64,000 bases of DNA, taken from positions 1 through 64,000 of the forward strand of contig JAMPHT010000006.1 in the NCBI GenBank assembly GCA_023663285.1, in the 5' to 3' direction. The position numbers were made by a program, and so were the translations under genes. This document shows, one piece after another, positions 1 to 8,694 of this stretch. The notes beneath the pieces were generated by a model. It saw only the letters and a program-made list of their open reading frames with translations. It did not search any database and was not told where the DNA came from. Every line of letters starts with the position of its first letter. The stretch's first letter is position 1. Origin of the DNA: Bacillota bacterium. Lineage in GTDB: Bacteria; Bacillota; Clostridia; Lachnospirales; Lachnospiraceae.

Positions 1-39
1 GTAGCGAAGCGGCATCAAAGATGCCGCTTCGGTGGCTAC
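1..39. other. Perfect hairpin at window edge
   Basis: An 11-bp perfect stem (GAAGCGGCATC, loop AAA, GATGCCGCTTC, positions 6-30) is enclosed by a second short stem GTAGC/GCTAC. No T-tract follows, so it is not a canonical intrinsic terminator. It may be the 3' end structure of an upstream gene outside the window, or one of the hairpin-type intergenic repeats seen elsewhere here. Confidence 0.5.
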
Positions 40-83
40 TGTGTGAAAAGTAACAGAGTTTCAAACACTGTAAAATATTTCTA

Positions 84-112
84 TTGTAAACAGGGCTGAA
101 ATCAGCTATAAT
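84..112 (+). promoter_or_regulatory. Promoter of the 6S RNA
   Basis: TTGTAA (84-89) and TATAAT (107-112) are separated by exactly 17 bp. Transcription would begin near 119, just before the first conserved base pairs of the 6S RNA. A sigma-A type promoter. Confidence 0.8.
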
Positions 113-118
113 AAAAGT

Positions 119-310
119 AACCTGAGGTGCTCGATAACTCTTGTTCATTTTTGAACCTACATTACTTTAAACGGGATTCCTATATTGCCGGGCGGCTGTC
201 AGGCCCTCACTCTTTACAGAGGTTCGGAAGGGAAGGCAAAAGCACGGTTGCGGTCACCCACCTAGCATTGCTAGGAGTCAAAAAACAGGAGGCGGCATTT
301 CGGGGAAAAG
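119..310 (+). ncRNA. ssrS: 6S RNA
   Basis: 6S RNA mimics an open promoter and sequesters the housekeeping RNA polymerase holoenzyme. The 5' segment CCTGAGGTGCTCG (121-133) pairs with the 3' segment GGCATTTCGGGG (about 293-304). This is the same closing stem as E. coli 6S (CUCUGAGAUGUUCG with GGCAUCUCGGAGA), with compensating changes. The enclosed sequence gives a long, broken rod of about 190 nt, the family's usual size. A consensus promoter precedes it and an intrinsic terminator follows at 334-363, so it is an independent transcription unit. The mature 3' end is uncertain: it could be about 310, or extend to the terminator. Confidence 0.85.
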
Positions 311-333
311 CAAACAGGTTTGCCTTACGAAAG

Positions 334-363
334 AAAAGAGCAGCCCCTCAGGGCTGCTCTTTT
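334..363 (+). terminator. Intrinsic terminator after 6S RNA
   Basis: A 13-bp perfect stem (AAAAGAGCAGCCC, loop CTCA, GGGCTGCTCTTTT) ends in a short T-run. It separates the 6S RNA from the following SpoIID-type gene, and shows that the long open frame running through here from 127 is not all coding. Confidence 0.8.
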
Positions 364-435
364 AAGTGCATGGGCGGCCCGGACCAGACCAGGACAGACC
401 GAGGCGGGGCGGAGACAGAACGGGGAGGAGCAAGC

Positions 436-2514
436 TTGAAAAAAGACCGGTTTCATATGAACAGATCCCAGCGGATGCAAATGAAGGCGTTTGTCTGTGT
501 GCTGGGTGTTCTGCTGATTGTAATATTGCTGACAGGGAAGCTTGCAGGGATACTTCTGCACAGGGATGAGAAGCCGCCGGAGGAGACCTCTGAGGGGACG
601 GGAATTCCTTCCGTTGAGGTGCATATTCCGGTGGTGGAGACCATACATAATATATGGATCATGGAGGAGGATGAGGAGGGGATCCTTGTCTTTTGCGACG
701 GTGAAAGGCTGCGCTTCGGCTGGGGAAAATCAGGCGAAGAAGAGCAGCCATTCCGTCCGGCAGAGTCCGTGCGGGAGCAGGTGGCGGATGTGACGCTGAC
801 AGACGGACTTGTCACAGGGATAGTGCTGAAAAAGGAGAAGCTCAACGGCCGCATCTTAAGCGCGGATGGGGAGGGCGTTGAGGTGGAGGGCTATGGCAGG
901 ATACCGCTTGCGGCGGAATGCAGGGGTTATCGGCTCTATGACAGCCTGGAAATGTGTACGGTGCGGGACATACGAATCGGCTATGATTTTACGGATCTCT
1001 GCCTGGAAAACGGGGAGATCTGCGGCATCCTTCTGGTGAAGGAGGAGGCCATGGAGTACATACGGGTGCTGATAAAGGCAACGGACTATACAAGTCTGCT
1101 TCATGCCGAACCGGTGCTTACGGCGGATACGGATTTCACCCTTATTTACGGCAGCTATGAGGATAGAAAGACAGAAGCCCACCAGGCAGGGGAGGAGATC
1201 GTATTTTCCTATGACAGTCCCTATTTTGAAAACGGCAGAGTCCTGGTGGTGCCGGATGTGCTGACGGGAAAGGTGACGCTTAAAAATGTAAACCGCAGCC
1301 AGGGGACGCCCTCTTACCGGGGGAAAATGGAACTGCTGCGGACGGAGGAAGGTATAGCTCTCATCAATGAGGTGCTGCTGGAGGAATATCTTTATAGTGT
1401 AGTACCCAGCGAGATGCCGTCCAGGTATCCGGAGGAGGCGCTGAAAGCCCAGGCGATCTGTGCCAGGACCTATGCATACGGACATATGGAGCGGGCGGGT
1501 CATCCTAAGTATGGAGCCCACGTGGATGACAGCACCTCCTATCAGGTCTATAATAATATTCTGGAGCAGGAGAGCACTACCACGGCGGTGAAAGAGACCT
1601 ACGGACAGCTTCTCTATACGGCGGAGGGCGAGCTGGCGGGGACCTATTACTATTCAACCTCCTGCGGCGTAGGCAGCGATGCCAATGTGTGGAAAACGGA
1701 CGCCGCTGCCAGGATCACCTATCTCCACGGCAGGTCTTTGAGCAGGGCGGCTATGGCGGAAGCCCTGTCAGCGGAGGCGGCAGGCCAGGGAGCAAATGCG
1801 CTCCCCGGAGCAAACGCGCTCCCCGGAGATAATGCGTCCGGCGGAATCGGTGAAAATTCTTCCCAGGGAGAGGACACACCTCCCGCGGGAACGGCCTACC
1901 TGGGAGACATCCTCCGGGAGGAAGCTGCCTTTGCGGAGTTTATCACATCGAAGAATCCGGATGACTTTGAGGTAAATGAGAGCTGGTATCGCTGGAGCTA
2001 TACGGTGAAAGAGCTGGACCCTCAGCATATGTTGGAGACACTGCAAAAGCGTTATGCCGCCAACAGCGCCCTGGTGCTGACCCTTCAGGAGGGTGAGTAT
2101 GTGAGCCGGGAGATCACCGAGCTGGGAGATGTCTATGAAATATACATAGCGAAGCGCGGCGCAGGCGGCGTGGCGGATGAACTTGTAATTGAGGCCCAGA
2201 AAGGCACATACAAGGTGATTTCCGAACATAATATACGATATGTCTTAAATGACGGTAAATCGCCCATCCTGCGGCAGGACGGGAAAGAGGTGGTGAACAC
2301 CACCCTTCTGCCCAGCGGTTTTTTTGTCATATCGACTGGTAAAGAGAAAGGAAATGTGGTAGGATATAGCTTGACCGGCGGCGGGTTCGGCCACGGAGTG
2401 GGAATGAGCCAGAACGGAGCCAAGGAGATGGCGAAGCAGGGCTGGACCGCCGGAGATATCTTGATGTATTTTTATGAGAACTGTACGACGAAATGTATTT
2501 ATTCCCGCGAGTAA
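436..2514 (+). CDS. SpoIID/LytB-domain protein, membrane-anchored
   Basis: SpoIID proteins are lytic transglycosylases that cut peptidoglycan glycan strands during engulfment; LytB-type relatives modify amidases. Start chosen at TTG 436, preceded by GGAGGAG at good spacing; ATG 457 is the alternative. The open frame runs upstream to 127, but that part lies over the 6S RNA and a terminator. About 692 residues: one N-terminal membrane segment (VCVLGVLLIVILLTG), a long extracellular region, the SpoIID core beginning near VVPSEMPSRYPEEALKAQAI, and the C-terminal signature GGGFGHGVGMSQNGA. It is much longer than Bacillus SpoIID. A Gly/Ala/Pro-rich insert encoded around 1780-1900 contains an 18-bp tandem repeat. 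Not adjacent to other sporulation genes, so the exact role is open. Confidence 0.85.
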   Translation: MKKDRFHMNRSQRMQMKAFVCVLGVLLIVILLTGKLAGILLHRDEKPPEETSEGTGIPSVEVHIPVVETIHNIWIMEEDEEGILVFCDGERLRFGWGKSGEEEQPFRPAESVREQVADVTLTDGLVTGIVLKKEKLNGRILSADGEGVEVEGYGRIPLAAECRGYRLYDSLEMCTVRDIRIGYDFTDLCLENGEICGILLVKEEAMEYIRVLIKATDYTSLLHAEPVLTADTDFTLIYGSYEDRKTEAHQAGEEIVFSYDSPYFENGRVLVVPDVLTGKVTLKNVNRSQGTPSYRGKMELLRTEEGIALINEVLLEEYLYSVVPSEMPSRYPEEALKAQAICARTYAYGHMERAGHPKYGAHVDDSTSYQVYNNILEQESTTTAVKETYGQLLYTAEGELAGTYYYSTSCGVGSDANVWKTDAAARITYLHGRSLSRAAMAEALSAEAAGQGANALPGANALPGDNASGGIGENSSQGEDTPPAGTAYLGDILREEAAFAEFITSKNPDDFEVNESWYRWSYTVKELDPQHMLETLQKRYAANSALVLTLQEGEYVSREITELGDVYEIYIAKRGAGGVADELVIEAQKGTYKVISEHNIRYVLNDGKSPILRQDGKEVVNTTLLPSGFFVISTGKEKGNVVGYSLTGGGFGHGVGMSQNGAKEMAKQGWTAGDILMYFYENCTTKCIYSRE

Positions 2515-2517
2515 AAT

Positions 2518-2596
2518 GTGTCTTTCAGACACATAAGTCAAGTCAACTGTGTTGACTTTGGGCTGCGCTTACACGAGCATAAAGTCATGTGCCATG
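2518..2596. other. Run of three short hairpins between genes
   Basis: After the SpoIID-type stop codon come GTGTCT/AGACAC (2518-2532), AAGTCAA/TTGACTT (2540-2558) and GTCATG/CATGAC near 2585-2599. No T-tract follows any of them. They may act as mRNA 3'-end or processing structures; no function is evident. Confidence 0.4.
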
Positions 2597-2632
2597 ACAT
2601 TCGGGGGACTTTGATTGAGTAGGAGATAACAA

Positions 2633-3466
2633 GTGATTCGTAAGCTGTACCTGATAGGGCAGGATTTTTCCGCCAAGATGAAAAAACAGAATATCAGCGC
2701 CCATGCGGCAAGCATCGCCTTCTTTTTCTTCCTGTCCATCGTACCTATGCTGATGGTGCTGTGTATGATAATTCCCTACACCCCTCTGACGGAGGAAAAT
2801 CTTACGGAGACGGTGGCGGATATCATTCCCGATAAGGTGGAGCCTCTGGTGGAAAGCCTGATCAACGAGGTATATGACAAGTCGGCGGGAAGTCTGTCCA
2901 TCGCTGTGATCGCCACGCTCTGGTCCGCCGCGAAGGGTGTCATGGCTCTGATGCACGGCCTGAATGCCGTCAACGGCGTGGAAGAGAAGCGGAATTATTT
3001 TGTAGTGCGGGGGATCGCCTGCTTTTACACGGTGGTGATGCTGGTGGTGATGATTTTGTCCCTGGTTCTCAACGTGTTCGGCAACCAGCTGGTCAATCTG
3101 GCGCTGCACCGGATCCCTCAGCTGCAAAGGCTTGTGACTTTTGTGATGCACTTCCGTTTCCTGGTGGTCTGGGCGGTGCTGACCCTGCTATTTGCGGCGA
3201 TATACGCTTATGTGCCGGACGATAAGCTGAAGTTCAGGGAGCAGGTCCCCGGCGCGACATTTTCTGCTGTGGTGTGGAGCATTTTTTCCTGGGGCTTTTC
3301 CATCTATGTGGATTACAGTAATTCCTACGGTATTTACGGCAGCCTCGCCATCATAATCATTATTCTGCTCTGGCTGTATTTCTGTATGTATATCATTATG
3401 ATAGGGGCTTATCTGAACCGATATTTCAGGCCGGTGAACAGGGTGCTGGTCGGGAGCAAAAAATAA
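2633..3466 (+). CDS. YihY/BrkB-family inner membrane protein
   Basis: An integral membrane protein of 277 residues with about six hydrophobic segments (for example near residues 27-47, 90-110, 130-155, 180-200, 215-235 and 245-270) and the family pattern HAASIAFFFFLSIVPML near the N terminus. The family was once called ribonuclease BN, but that activity belongs to another protein, and its true function is unknown. GTG start at 2633 preceded by AGGAG (2621-2625). Lies between the SpoIID-type gene and the trp leader with no clear operon partner. Confidence 0.85.
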   Translation: MIRKLYLIGQDFSAKMKKQNISAHAASIAFFFFLSIVPMLMVLCMIIPYTPLTEENLTETVADIIPDKVEPLVESLINEVYDKSAGSLSIAVIATLWSAAKGVMALMHGLNAVNGVEEKRNYFVVRGIACFYTVVMLVVMILSLVLNVFGNQLVNLALHRIPQLQRLVTFVMHFRFLVVWAVLTLLFAAIYAYVPDDKLKFREQVPGATFSAVVWSIFSWGFSIYVDYSNSYGIYGSLAIIIIILLWLYFCMYIIMIGAYLNRYFRPVNRVLVGSKK

Positions 3467-3478
3467 GATTTAAACCAC

Positions 3479-3507
3479 TTGACACATTTTGAAGTGTGGA
3501 GTAATAT
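3479..3507 (+). promoter_or_regulatory. Promoter of the trp operon leader
   Basis: TTGACA (3479-3484) and TAATAT (3502-3507) at 17-bp spacing; a perfect TATAAT three bases further on gives a 20-bp spacing. The -35 lies inside an imperfect inverted repeat (CCACTT at 3475 with AAGTGTGG ending near 3499), which could be an operator, though this is weak. Confidence 0.65.
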
Positions 3508-3512
3508 AATAA

Positions 3513-3944
3513 AAAATAAATAGCGGATATAAACCGTAGATGTGGAGATAAAAACGGTATGCAGCTTTATCTACAGGAGAAGGCTGCCGTCGGTGAGACT
3601 TTAAGTTATACCGGCGTGGGCACTTACAGAGAGACCGGATGCTGAGAAAGGTCAGAAGGCGGACCGTTAAATGGACCACGGAGGGCGCAGGGAAAAGGGA
3701 AAAGGCTTTTGAAGCGGACCCCCTGAGTATATTGCGACGCAGGGCACGCGTGAGATGCCGGGGATATAATGGCACACCGGGCTTTAGAGATGCAGCAGGG
3801 CACGGCAGATGCACAGTATCCTGTAAAGAGCGCCTGTTACAGGCGAAGCAAGGTGGCACCGCGGGAAACTTGAATCGATTTCAATGTGATCAATCGTTAT
3901 CTCGTCCTTGACAGAGTAGGAATATTCTGTCAGGGATTTTTTTT
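3513..3944 (+). ncRNA. T-box leader of the trp operon
   Basis: T-box RNAs bind uncharged tRNA and then allow readthrough of a terminator. The T-box core AAGGTGGCACCGCGGG lies at 3850-3865 and can pair through CCTTG (3906-3910) to form the antiterminator. The competing terminator is TCCTTGACAGA paired with TCTGTCAGGGA, followed by eight T (3937-3944). The conserved AGAGAGACCGG-type segment after stem I is at 3628-3638. A TGG triplet at 3617-3619, on the 3' side of stem I, is the likely tRNA-Trp specifier, which fits the genes downstream; its position was not verified by folding. Uncharged tRNA-Trp would therefore switch on trpE onward. Confidence 0.85.
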
Positions 3945-4039
3945 GCAAACAGGCATTTGAAGAAAGTATATCAAAAATCGGCAGATGCCCTGACGGATTG
4001 TTGTGAAGTGTAAGAGTGTAAGCAGGAAAGGAGCGGAAT

Positions 4040-5530
4040 ATGAAACTGAATCTGACACTGGAGGAATGTAAGAAGCTGGCGGACCGGGGGGAGTACGGAT
4101 TGATTCCCCTCAGCACGGAGCTGTTTGCCGACATATGCACGCCCATGGAAATGGTGCGGATCTTAAAAAAGGTCAGCAGCCATGTGTTTCTGCTGGAGAG
4201 TGCGGATTCGGATAAGCGATGGGGGCGGTATTCTTTTCTGGGCTATGATCCGCTGCTGGAGATCACCTGTTACGAGGGAGCGGTGAAGCTGAAAACCGCC
4301 CTGACCACCCAGACTACCGGGGATGACATCCGCAGCTGTATCCGGAATATTGTCAGGGAAAACCGCAGTCCTGAGCTGGGTGCCCTGCCTCCCTTTACCG
4401 GCGGGCTGGTGGGTTATTTTTCCTACGATTACATCAAGTACAGCGAGCCGGGACTTAAGCTGGATGCAAGGGACGAGGAAGGCTTTCAGGACGTAAACCT
4501 GATGCTGTTTCATAAGGTGGTTGCCTTCGACAATGACAGACATAAGCTCCAGTTGATCGTAAATGTAAAAACAGACGAGCTGGAAGTAAATTACAACAAA
4601 GCGGTGCTGGAGCTGGAGGAACTGAGACAGCTGATCCGCAGGGGGGAGAAGGCTCCCGGAGTTCCCCTCAAGCTGAAGTCAGGCTTCAGTCCCTTGTTCA
4701 GTGAGGAAGAATACTGCAGGATGGTGGAAAAGGGAAAGCATTATATCAAAGAGGGAGACATTTTCCAGGTGGTGCTTTCCAACCGGCTGGAGGCGGAGAT
4801 GGAGGGGAGCCTTTTGAATGCCTACAGAGTGCTCAGGATCAAAAATCCGTCTCCTTATATGTTCTATTTTTCCGGCGGCGACGGGGAGATCGCCGGTGCA
4901 AGCCCTGAGACCCTGGTAAAGCTGGAAAAGGATAAGCTTTACACCTTCCCCCTGGCGGGAACGAGGCCCAGGGGCAGGACCGAAGAGGAGGACAGGGAGC
5001 TGGAAAGAGAGCTGCTTACGGATGAGAAGGAAAGAGCGGAACACAATATGCTGGTGGACTTAGGCAGGAACGACATCGGCAAGCTTAGCAGGATCGGAAC
5101 GGTGCAGGTGGAGAAATATATGTCCGTGGAGCGTTACTCCCATGTCATGCACCTGGGGTCTACGGTAAGCGGCATCATCCGGGAGGACAGGGATGCGCTG
5201 GATGCGTTAGACGCCATCCTGCCGGCGGGAACACTGTCCGGTGCGCCGAAGCTTAGGGCCTGTGAGATCATCAACGAACTGGAAAACAATAAACGGGGTA
5301 TCTACGGAGGAGCCATCGGGTATATTTCCTTCACAGGAAGCCTGGATACCTGTATCGCCATCCGGCTTGCTTTTTCCAAGAACGGGAAGGTGTTTGTCCG
5401 CTCCGGGGCAGGCATCGTGGCGGACAGCGTACCGGAGAAGGAATACAGGGAATGTATCCAGAAGGCGGCGGCCGTGAAGAATGCCATTGAGGCTGCACAG
5501 GAGGGCATGGAAGATGATTTTGTTGATTGA
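4040..5530 (+). CDS. trpE: Anthranilate synthase component I
   Basis: Converts chorismate to anthranilate using ammonia from the TrpG glutaminase; first committed step of tryptophan synthesis, normally feedback-inhibited by tryptophan. 496 residues, the usual length. Conserved blocks are visible: [23 protein letters not shown], the chorismate-site run PSPYMFYF...[38 protein letters not shown] and the C-terminal [17 protein letters not shown] start preceded by AGGAAAGGAG. The 3' end overlaps the trpG start by 17 bases, so the two subunits are likely translationally coupled. Lies directly downstream of the T-box. Confidence 0.96.
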   Translation: MKLNLTLEECKKLADRGEYGLIPLSTELFADICTPMEMVRILKKVSSHVFLLESADSDKRWGRYSFLGYDPLLEITCYEGAVKLKTALTTQTTGDDIRSCIRNIVRENRSPELGALPPFTGGLVGYFSYDYIKYSEPGLKLDARDEEGFQDVNLMLFHKVVAFDNDRHKLQLIVNVKTDELEVNYNKAVLELEELRQLIRRGEKAPGVPLKLKSGFSPLFSEEEYCRMVEKGKHYIKEGDIFQVVLSNRLEAEMEGSLLNAYRVLRIKNPSPYMFYFSGGDGEIAGASPETLVKLEKDKLYTFPLAGTRPRGRTEEEDRELERELLTDEKERAEHNMLVDLGRNDIGKLSRIGTVQVEKYMSVERYSHVMHLGSTVSGIIREDRDALDALDAILPAGTLSGAPKLRACEIINELENNKRGIYGGAIGYISFTGSLDTCIAIRLAFSKNGKVFVRSGAGIVADSVPEKEYRECIQKAAAVKNAIEAAQEGMEDDFVD

Positions 5531-7241
5531 CAATTACGATAGCTTTTCTTATAACGTATACCAGCTTACCGCCTCGGTGGAGCCTGATGTGAGAGTGGTC
5601 CGCAATGACGAGCTGACTGTGGAGGAGATCAGGGCCCTTGGGCCGACCCATATTATCCTGTCGCCGGGGCCGGGAAGGCCGGCGGACGCAGGTATCTGCG
5701 AGGAGGTCATCCGAAGCTTTGCAGGGGAGATCCCAATTCTGGGGATCTGCCTGGGACATCAGGCGATCTGTGAAGTGTTCGGAGCAAAGATCACCTATGC
5801 CAAACAGCTGATGCACGGTAAGCAGTCTCTGGCGGTGCTGGACACGGACAGCGCCCTGTTTCAGGGGATGAAAAGGGAAATTACGGTTGCAAGGTATCAT
5901 TCCCTGGCGGCGGAGCTTCCTGCGGATTTGGACGTACTGCGGGTGACTGCCAGGACCTACGACGGGGAGATCATGGCGGTGGAGCATGAGAGCTATCCTG
6001 TTTACGGCGTGCAGTTCCACCCGGAATCCGTACTGACGCCGGAAGGCTGTCAGATCATGGAGAACTTTCTGGGAAAAGGAAGAGCGGCCCAGGGAATCAG
6101 TGAGGCTGCGGCAAGTGCAGAAGTCGGAAAACAGGGAGAAAGAAAGGCAGAAGGCTCAGAAATGGGAGACAGAAGCGCAAAAGGTTCAGAAGGCGGGAAA
6201 ACGGAGGCAGAAAAGGAGGAAAACAAAAAAATGATAGGGGAAGCGATCATTCAGTTATCTAAAAAGCAGGATATCGGCTATGAGCTGGCAAGAGATGTGA
6301 TGAATGAGATCATGAACGGCGAAGCAAGCGACGTGCAGAAGAGCGCTTATCTCACAGCCCTTTCCATGAAGGGTGAGACCATTGAGGAGATCACCGGCTC
6401 CGCAGAGGCCATGCGCAGTCACGCGCTGCCGGTGGACCATGGCATGGAGGTCATGGAGATCGTGGGGACAGGAGGGGACGGTTCCAATTCCTTTAACATT
6501 TCGACCACGGCTTCCTTGATCGTGGCGGCGGCAGGAGTGCCTGTGGCAAAGCACGGGAACCGGGCGGCAAGCTCCAGATCCGGCGCGGCGGACTGTCTGG
6601 AAGCGCTGGGCGTCAACATTTCAGTGGAGCCTGAGAAAGCGGCGGAGCTGCTTCGTGAAGCGGGGATATGCTTCCTCTTTGCCCAGAAATATCATACGGC
6701 AATGAAGTATGTAGGGCCGATCCGCAAGGAACTGGGGATACGCACTGTCTTTAATATCCTGGGGCCTTTGACAAATCCCGCAAAGGCGAATATGCAGGTG
6801 ATGGGAGTGTACGACGAAAGCCTGCTGGAGCCTATGGCGAAGGTTCTTTCCAACCTGGGGGTGAGGAAGGGCATGGTGGTATACGGAAAGGAAAAGCTGG
6901 ATGAGCTTTCCATCTGCGGCCCCACTGCCGTATGCAGCTTCAAAGAAGGGAAAATAAAGCTGAGTACCATTACTCCGGAGAGCGTTGGATTGAAGTGTGG
7001 GGCAAAGGGAGATCTTCTGGGCGGCACGCCTGCAGAAAATGCGGCGATCACCAGAGCCATCCTGGAGGGCAGAGAGCGGGGGGCAAAGCGGGACGCCGCC
7101 GTGCTGAATGCCGCAGCGGCCCTGTTTGTGGCAGGAAAAGCGGAGAGCCTGGCAAAGGCCGTGAAGCTGGCGGAAGAGACTGTCGATAGCGGCAGGGCTT
7201 TGAGCAAGCTGGAGCAGTTTGTGTTATTGTCCAACCGATAA
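5514..7241 (+). CDS. trpGD: Anthranilate synthase glutaminase / anthranilate phosphoribosyltransferase fusion
   Basis: One 575-residue protein carries two steps. Residues 1-188 are a class I glutamine amidotransferase (TrpG) with nucleophile Cys79 in GICLGHQ and the His169/Glu171 pair in FHPES, supplying ammonia to TrpE. Residues 240-575 are TrpD, which transfers phosphoribose to anthranilate, with GTGGDGSNSFNIST (318-331) and KHGNR (346-350). Between them is a linker of about 50 residues very rich in Glu, Lys, Gly and Ser, with repeated EGSE/KGSE units and likely disordered. Start ATG 5514 is inside trpE, with GGAGGG upstream; the frame extends further upstream but without TrpG homology. TrpGD fusions also occur in enterobacteria, where they are independent of this lineage or shared by descent; this was not tested. 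Confidence 0.95.
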   Translation: MILLIDNYDSFSYNVYQLTASVEPDVRVVRNDELTVEEIRALGPTHIILSPGPGRPADAGICEEVIRSFAGEIPILGICLGHQAICEVFGAKITYAKQLMHGKQSLAVLDTDSALFQGMKREITVARYHSLAAELPADLDVLRVTARTYDGEIMAVEHESYPVYGVQFHPESVLTPEGCQIMENFLGKGRAAQGISEAAASAEVGKQGERKAEGSEMGDRSAKGSEGGKTEAEKEENKKMIGEAIIQLSKKQDIGYELARDVMNEIMNGEASDVQKSAYLTALSMKGETIEEITGSAEAMRSHALPVDHGMEVMEIVGTGGDGSNSFNISTTASLIVAAAGVPVAKHGNRAASSRSGAADCLEALGVNISVEPEKAAELLREAGICFLFAQKYHTAMKYVGPIRKELGIRTVFNILGPLTNPAKANMQVMGVYDESLLEPMAKVLSNLGVRKGMVVYGKEKLDELSICGPTAVCSFKEGKIKLSTITPESVGLKCGAKGDLLGGTPAENAAITRAILEGRERGAKRDAAVLNAAAALFVAGKAESLAKAVKLAEETVDSGRALSKLEQFVLLSNR

Positions 7242-7294
7242 GGAGCTTTTTGCAAAAGGGAAACCGTAAGCTGCAGGAAGGTATGGTAAATATT

Positions 7295-8074
7295 ATGATT
7301 TTAGACGAAATAGCGGCAAAAACAAAAGAGCGGATAGAGGCGGAAAAGAGGAAGGTTTCTGTCAGGGATATGGAGAAGCTGGCCAGGGAGGCGGACGGCG
7401 GGTTTCTCTTTCCCTTTGAACGGGCCCTTGCCAGGCAGGGCATGAGCTTTATCTGCGAGGTGAAGAAGGCGTCTCCCTCCAGGGGAGTCATTGCGGAGCA
7501 GTTTCCCTATGTGGAGATCGGGAAGGAGTATGAGGCGGCAGGGGCGGACGCAATGTCCATACTGACGGAGCCCTTTTATTTCAAAGGGAGCGACGAGTAT
7601 CTCTCCGCGATCCGCAGAGAAGTGTCGATCCCTCTGCTGCGGAAGGATTTCACAGTGGATGAATATATGATCTATCAGGCCAGGTGTCTGGGAGCGGATG
7701 CGGTGCTGCTGATCTGCGCGATCTTAAGTCCCGGACAGCTTTCCGAGTATGGGGCGATCGCGGGGGAGTTGGGGCTGTCTGCCCTGGTGGAGGCCCATGA
7801 TGAACGGGAAGTGGAGATGGCGCTTACAGCAGGGGCGCGGATCATCGGAGTCAACAACCGAAATCTGAAGGATTTTACCGTGGACATTGAAAATTCTCTG
7901 AGGCTGCGGAAGCTGGTGCCCCGGAACATATTGTTTGTGTCGGAGAGCGGCATGAGGACCAGAGGGGACATTGAAAAGCTGGAGGAGAACGGCACCGACG
8001 GGGTGCTTATCGGGGAAACCTTCATGCGCAGCCCGGACAAGGCGGGGCTGTTGAAGGAGTTAAGAGGGAAGTGA
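7295..8074 (+). CDS. trpC: Indole-3-glycerol phosphate synthase
   Basis: Closes the indole ring from CdRP. About 259 residues from ATG 7295 (MILDEIAAKTKERIEAEK), the normal family start; ATG 7283 and TTG 7250 are in-frame alternatives, and the best ribosome site (GGAAGG, 7276-7281) sits awkwardly between them. Catalytic motifs: FICEVKKASPSRG (Lys and the phosphate-binding Ser), LLRKDF, and the C-terminal VSESGMRTRGD and GVLIGETFM. Its stop overlaps the trpF region. Confidence 0.95.
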   Translation: MILDEIAAKTKERIEAEKRKVSVRDMEKLAREADGGFLFPFERALARQGMSFICEVKKASPSRGVIAEQFPYVEIGKEYEAAGADAMSILTEPFYFKGSDEYLSAIRREVSIPLLRKDFTVDEYMIYQARCLGADAVLLICAILSPGQLSEYGAIAGELGLSALVEAHDEREVEMALTAGARIIGVNNRNLKDFTVDIENSLRLRKLVPRNILFVSESGMRTRGDIEKLEENGTDGVLIGETFMRSPDKAGLLKELRGK

Positions 8075-8076
8075 GT

Positions 8077-8694
8077 ATGAAGATCAAGATCTGCGGTTTA
8101 TTCCGGCCGGAGGATATTGCATATGCAAACAGGGTGCGCCCGGATCTTATCGGATTCGTGTTCTGGGAGAAGAGCAGACGCCGGGTGACGGCTAAGCAGG
8201 CGGCTGCCCTGCGGGAAAGTCTGATACCGGAAATCCGGGCGGTGGGGGTCTTTGTGGATGCGCCCTGCGAGGAGGTCATCTCCCTGCTGGAGGCAGGCAC
8301 CATAGATATTGCCCAGCTCCACGGGGAGGAGTCGGAGGAGGATATACGCTATATACAGGCGGTGACCCATAAGCCCGTCATCAAGGCAGTGAAGGTCAGA
8401 GAACGCTGTGACGTGGAGGCATGGCTGGATTCCAAGGCGGACTGGCTGCTGTTTGACAGCGGTATGGGCAGCGGCATTACCTTCGACTGGCAGCTGCTGG
8501 CAGGGATAGAGAGAGAGTATTTTCTGGCAGGAGGATTAACGCCGGAAACGATAGGAGAGCTGCCGGAGTATATCTGCCCTTACGCAGTGGATATGAGCTC
8601 CGGCGTGGAGACGGACGGCGTGAAGGATCTTGAAAAAATGCGGGCTGCCGTAGAGGCGGTGCGAAAGTGTGAGAAGAGCAGGAGGCAGTTATGA
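8077..8694 (+). CDS. trpF: Phosphoribosylanthranilate isomerase
   Basis: Amadori rearrangement of PRA to CdRP. 205 residues, TIM barrel. The catalytic Cys is in KICGLF near the start and the C-terminal Asp in [11 protein letters not shown] 8077 is preferred over GTG 8071 because GAGGG at 8064-8068 is spaced 8 bases from it. Separate from trpC (in enterobacteria the two are fused). The stop overlaps the trpB start (ATGA-type junction), indicating coupling. Confidence 0.93.
   Translation: MKIKICGLFRPEDIAYANRVRPDLIGFVFWEKSRRRVTAKQAAALRESLIPEIRAVGVFVDAPCEEVISLLEAGTIDIAQLHGEESEEDIRYIQAVTHKPVIKAVKVRERCDVEAWLDSKADWLLFDSGMGSGITFDWQLLAGIEREYFLAGGLTPETIGELPEYICPYAVDMSSGVETDGVKDLEKMRAAVEAVRKCEKSRRQL

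Noticed and set aside
127..435. N-terminal extension of the SpoIID-type open frame
   Set aside because: It lies over the 6S RNA and an intrinsic terminator; the only good ribosome site is before TTG 436.
3513..3944. Trp leader-peptide attenuator of the enterobacterial type
   Set aside because: No small Trp-rich reading frame was found; the T-box core and terminator explain the region.
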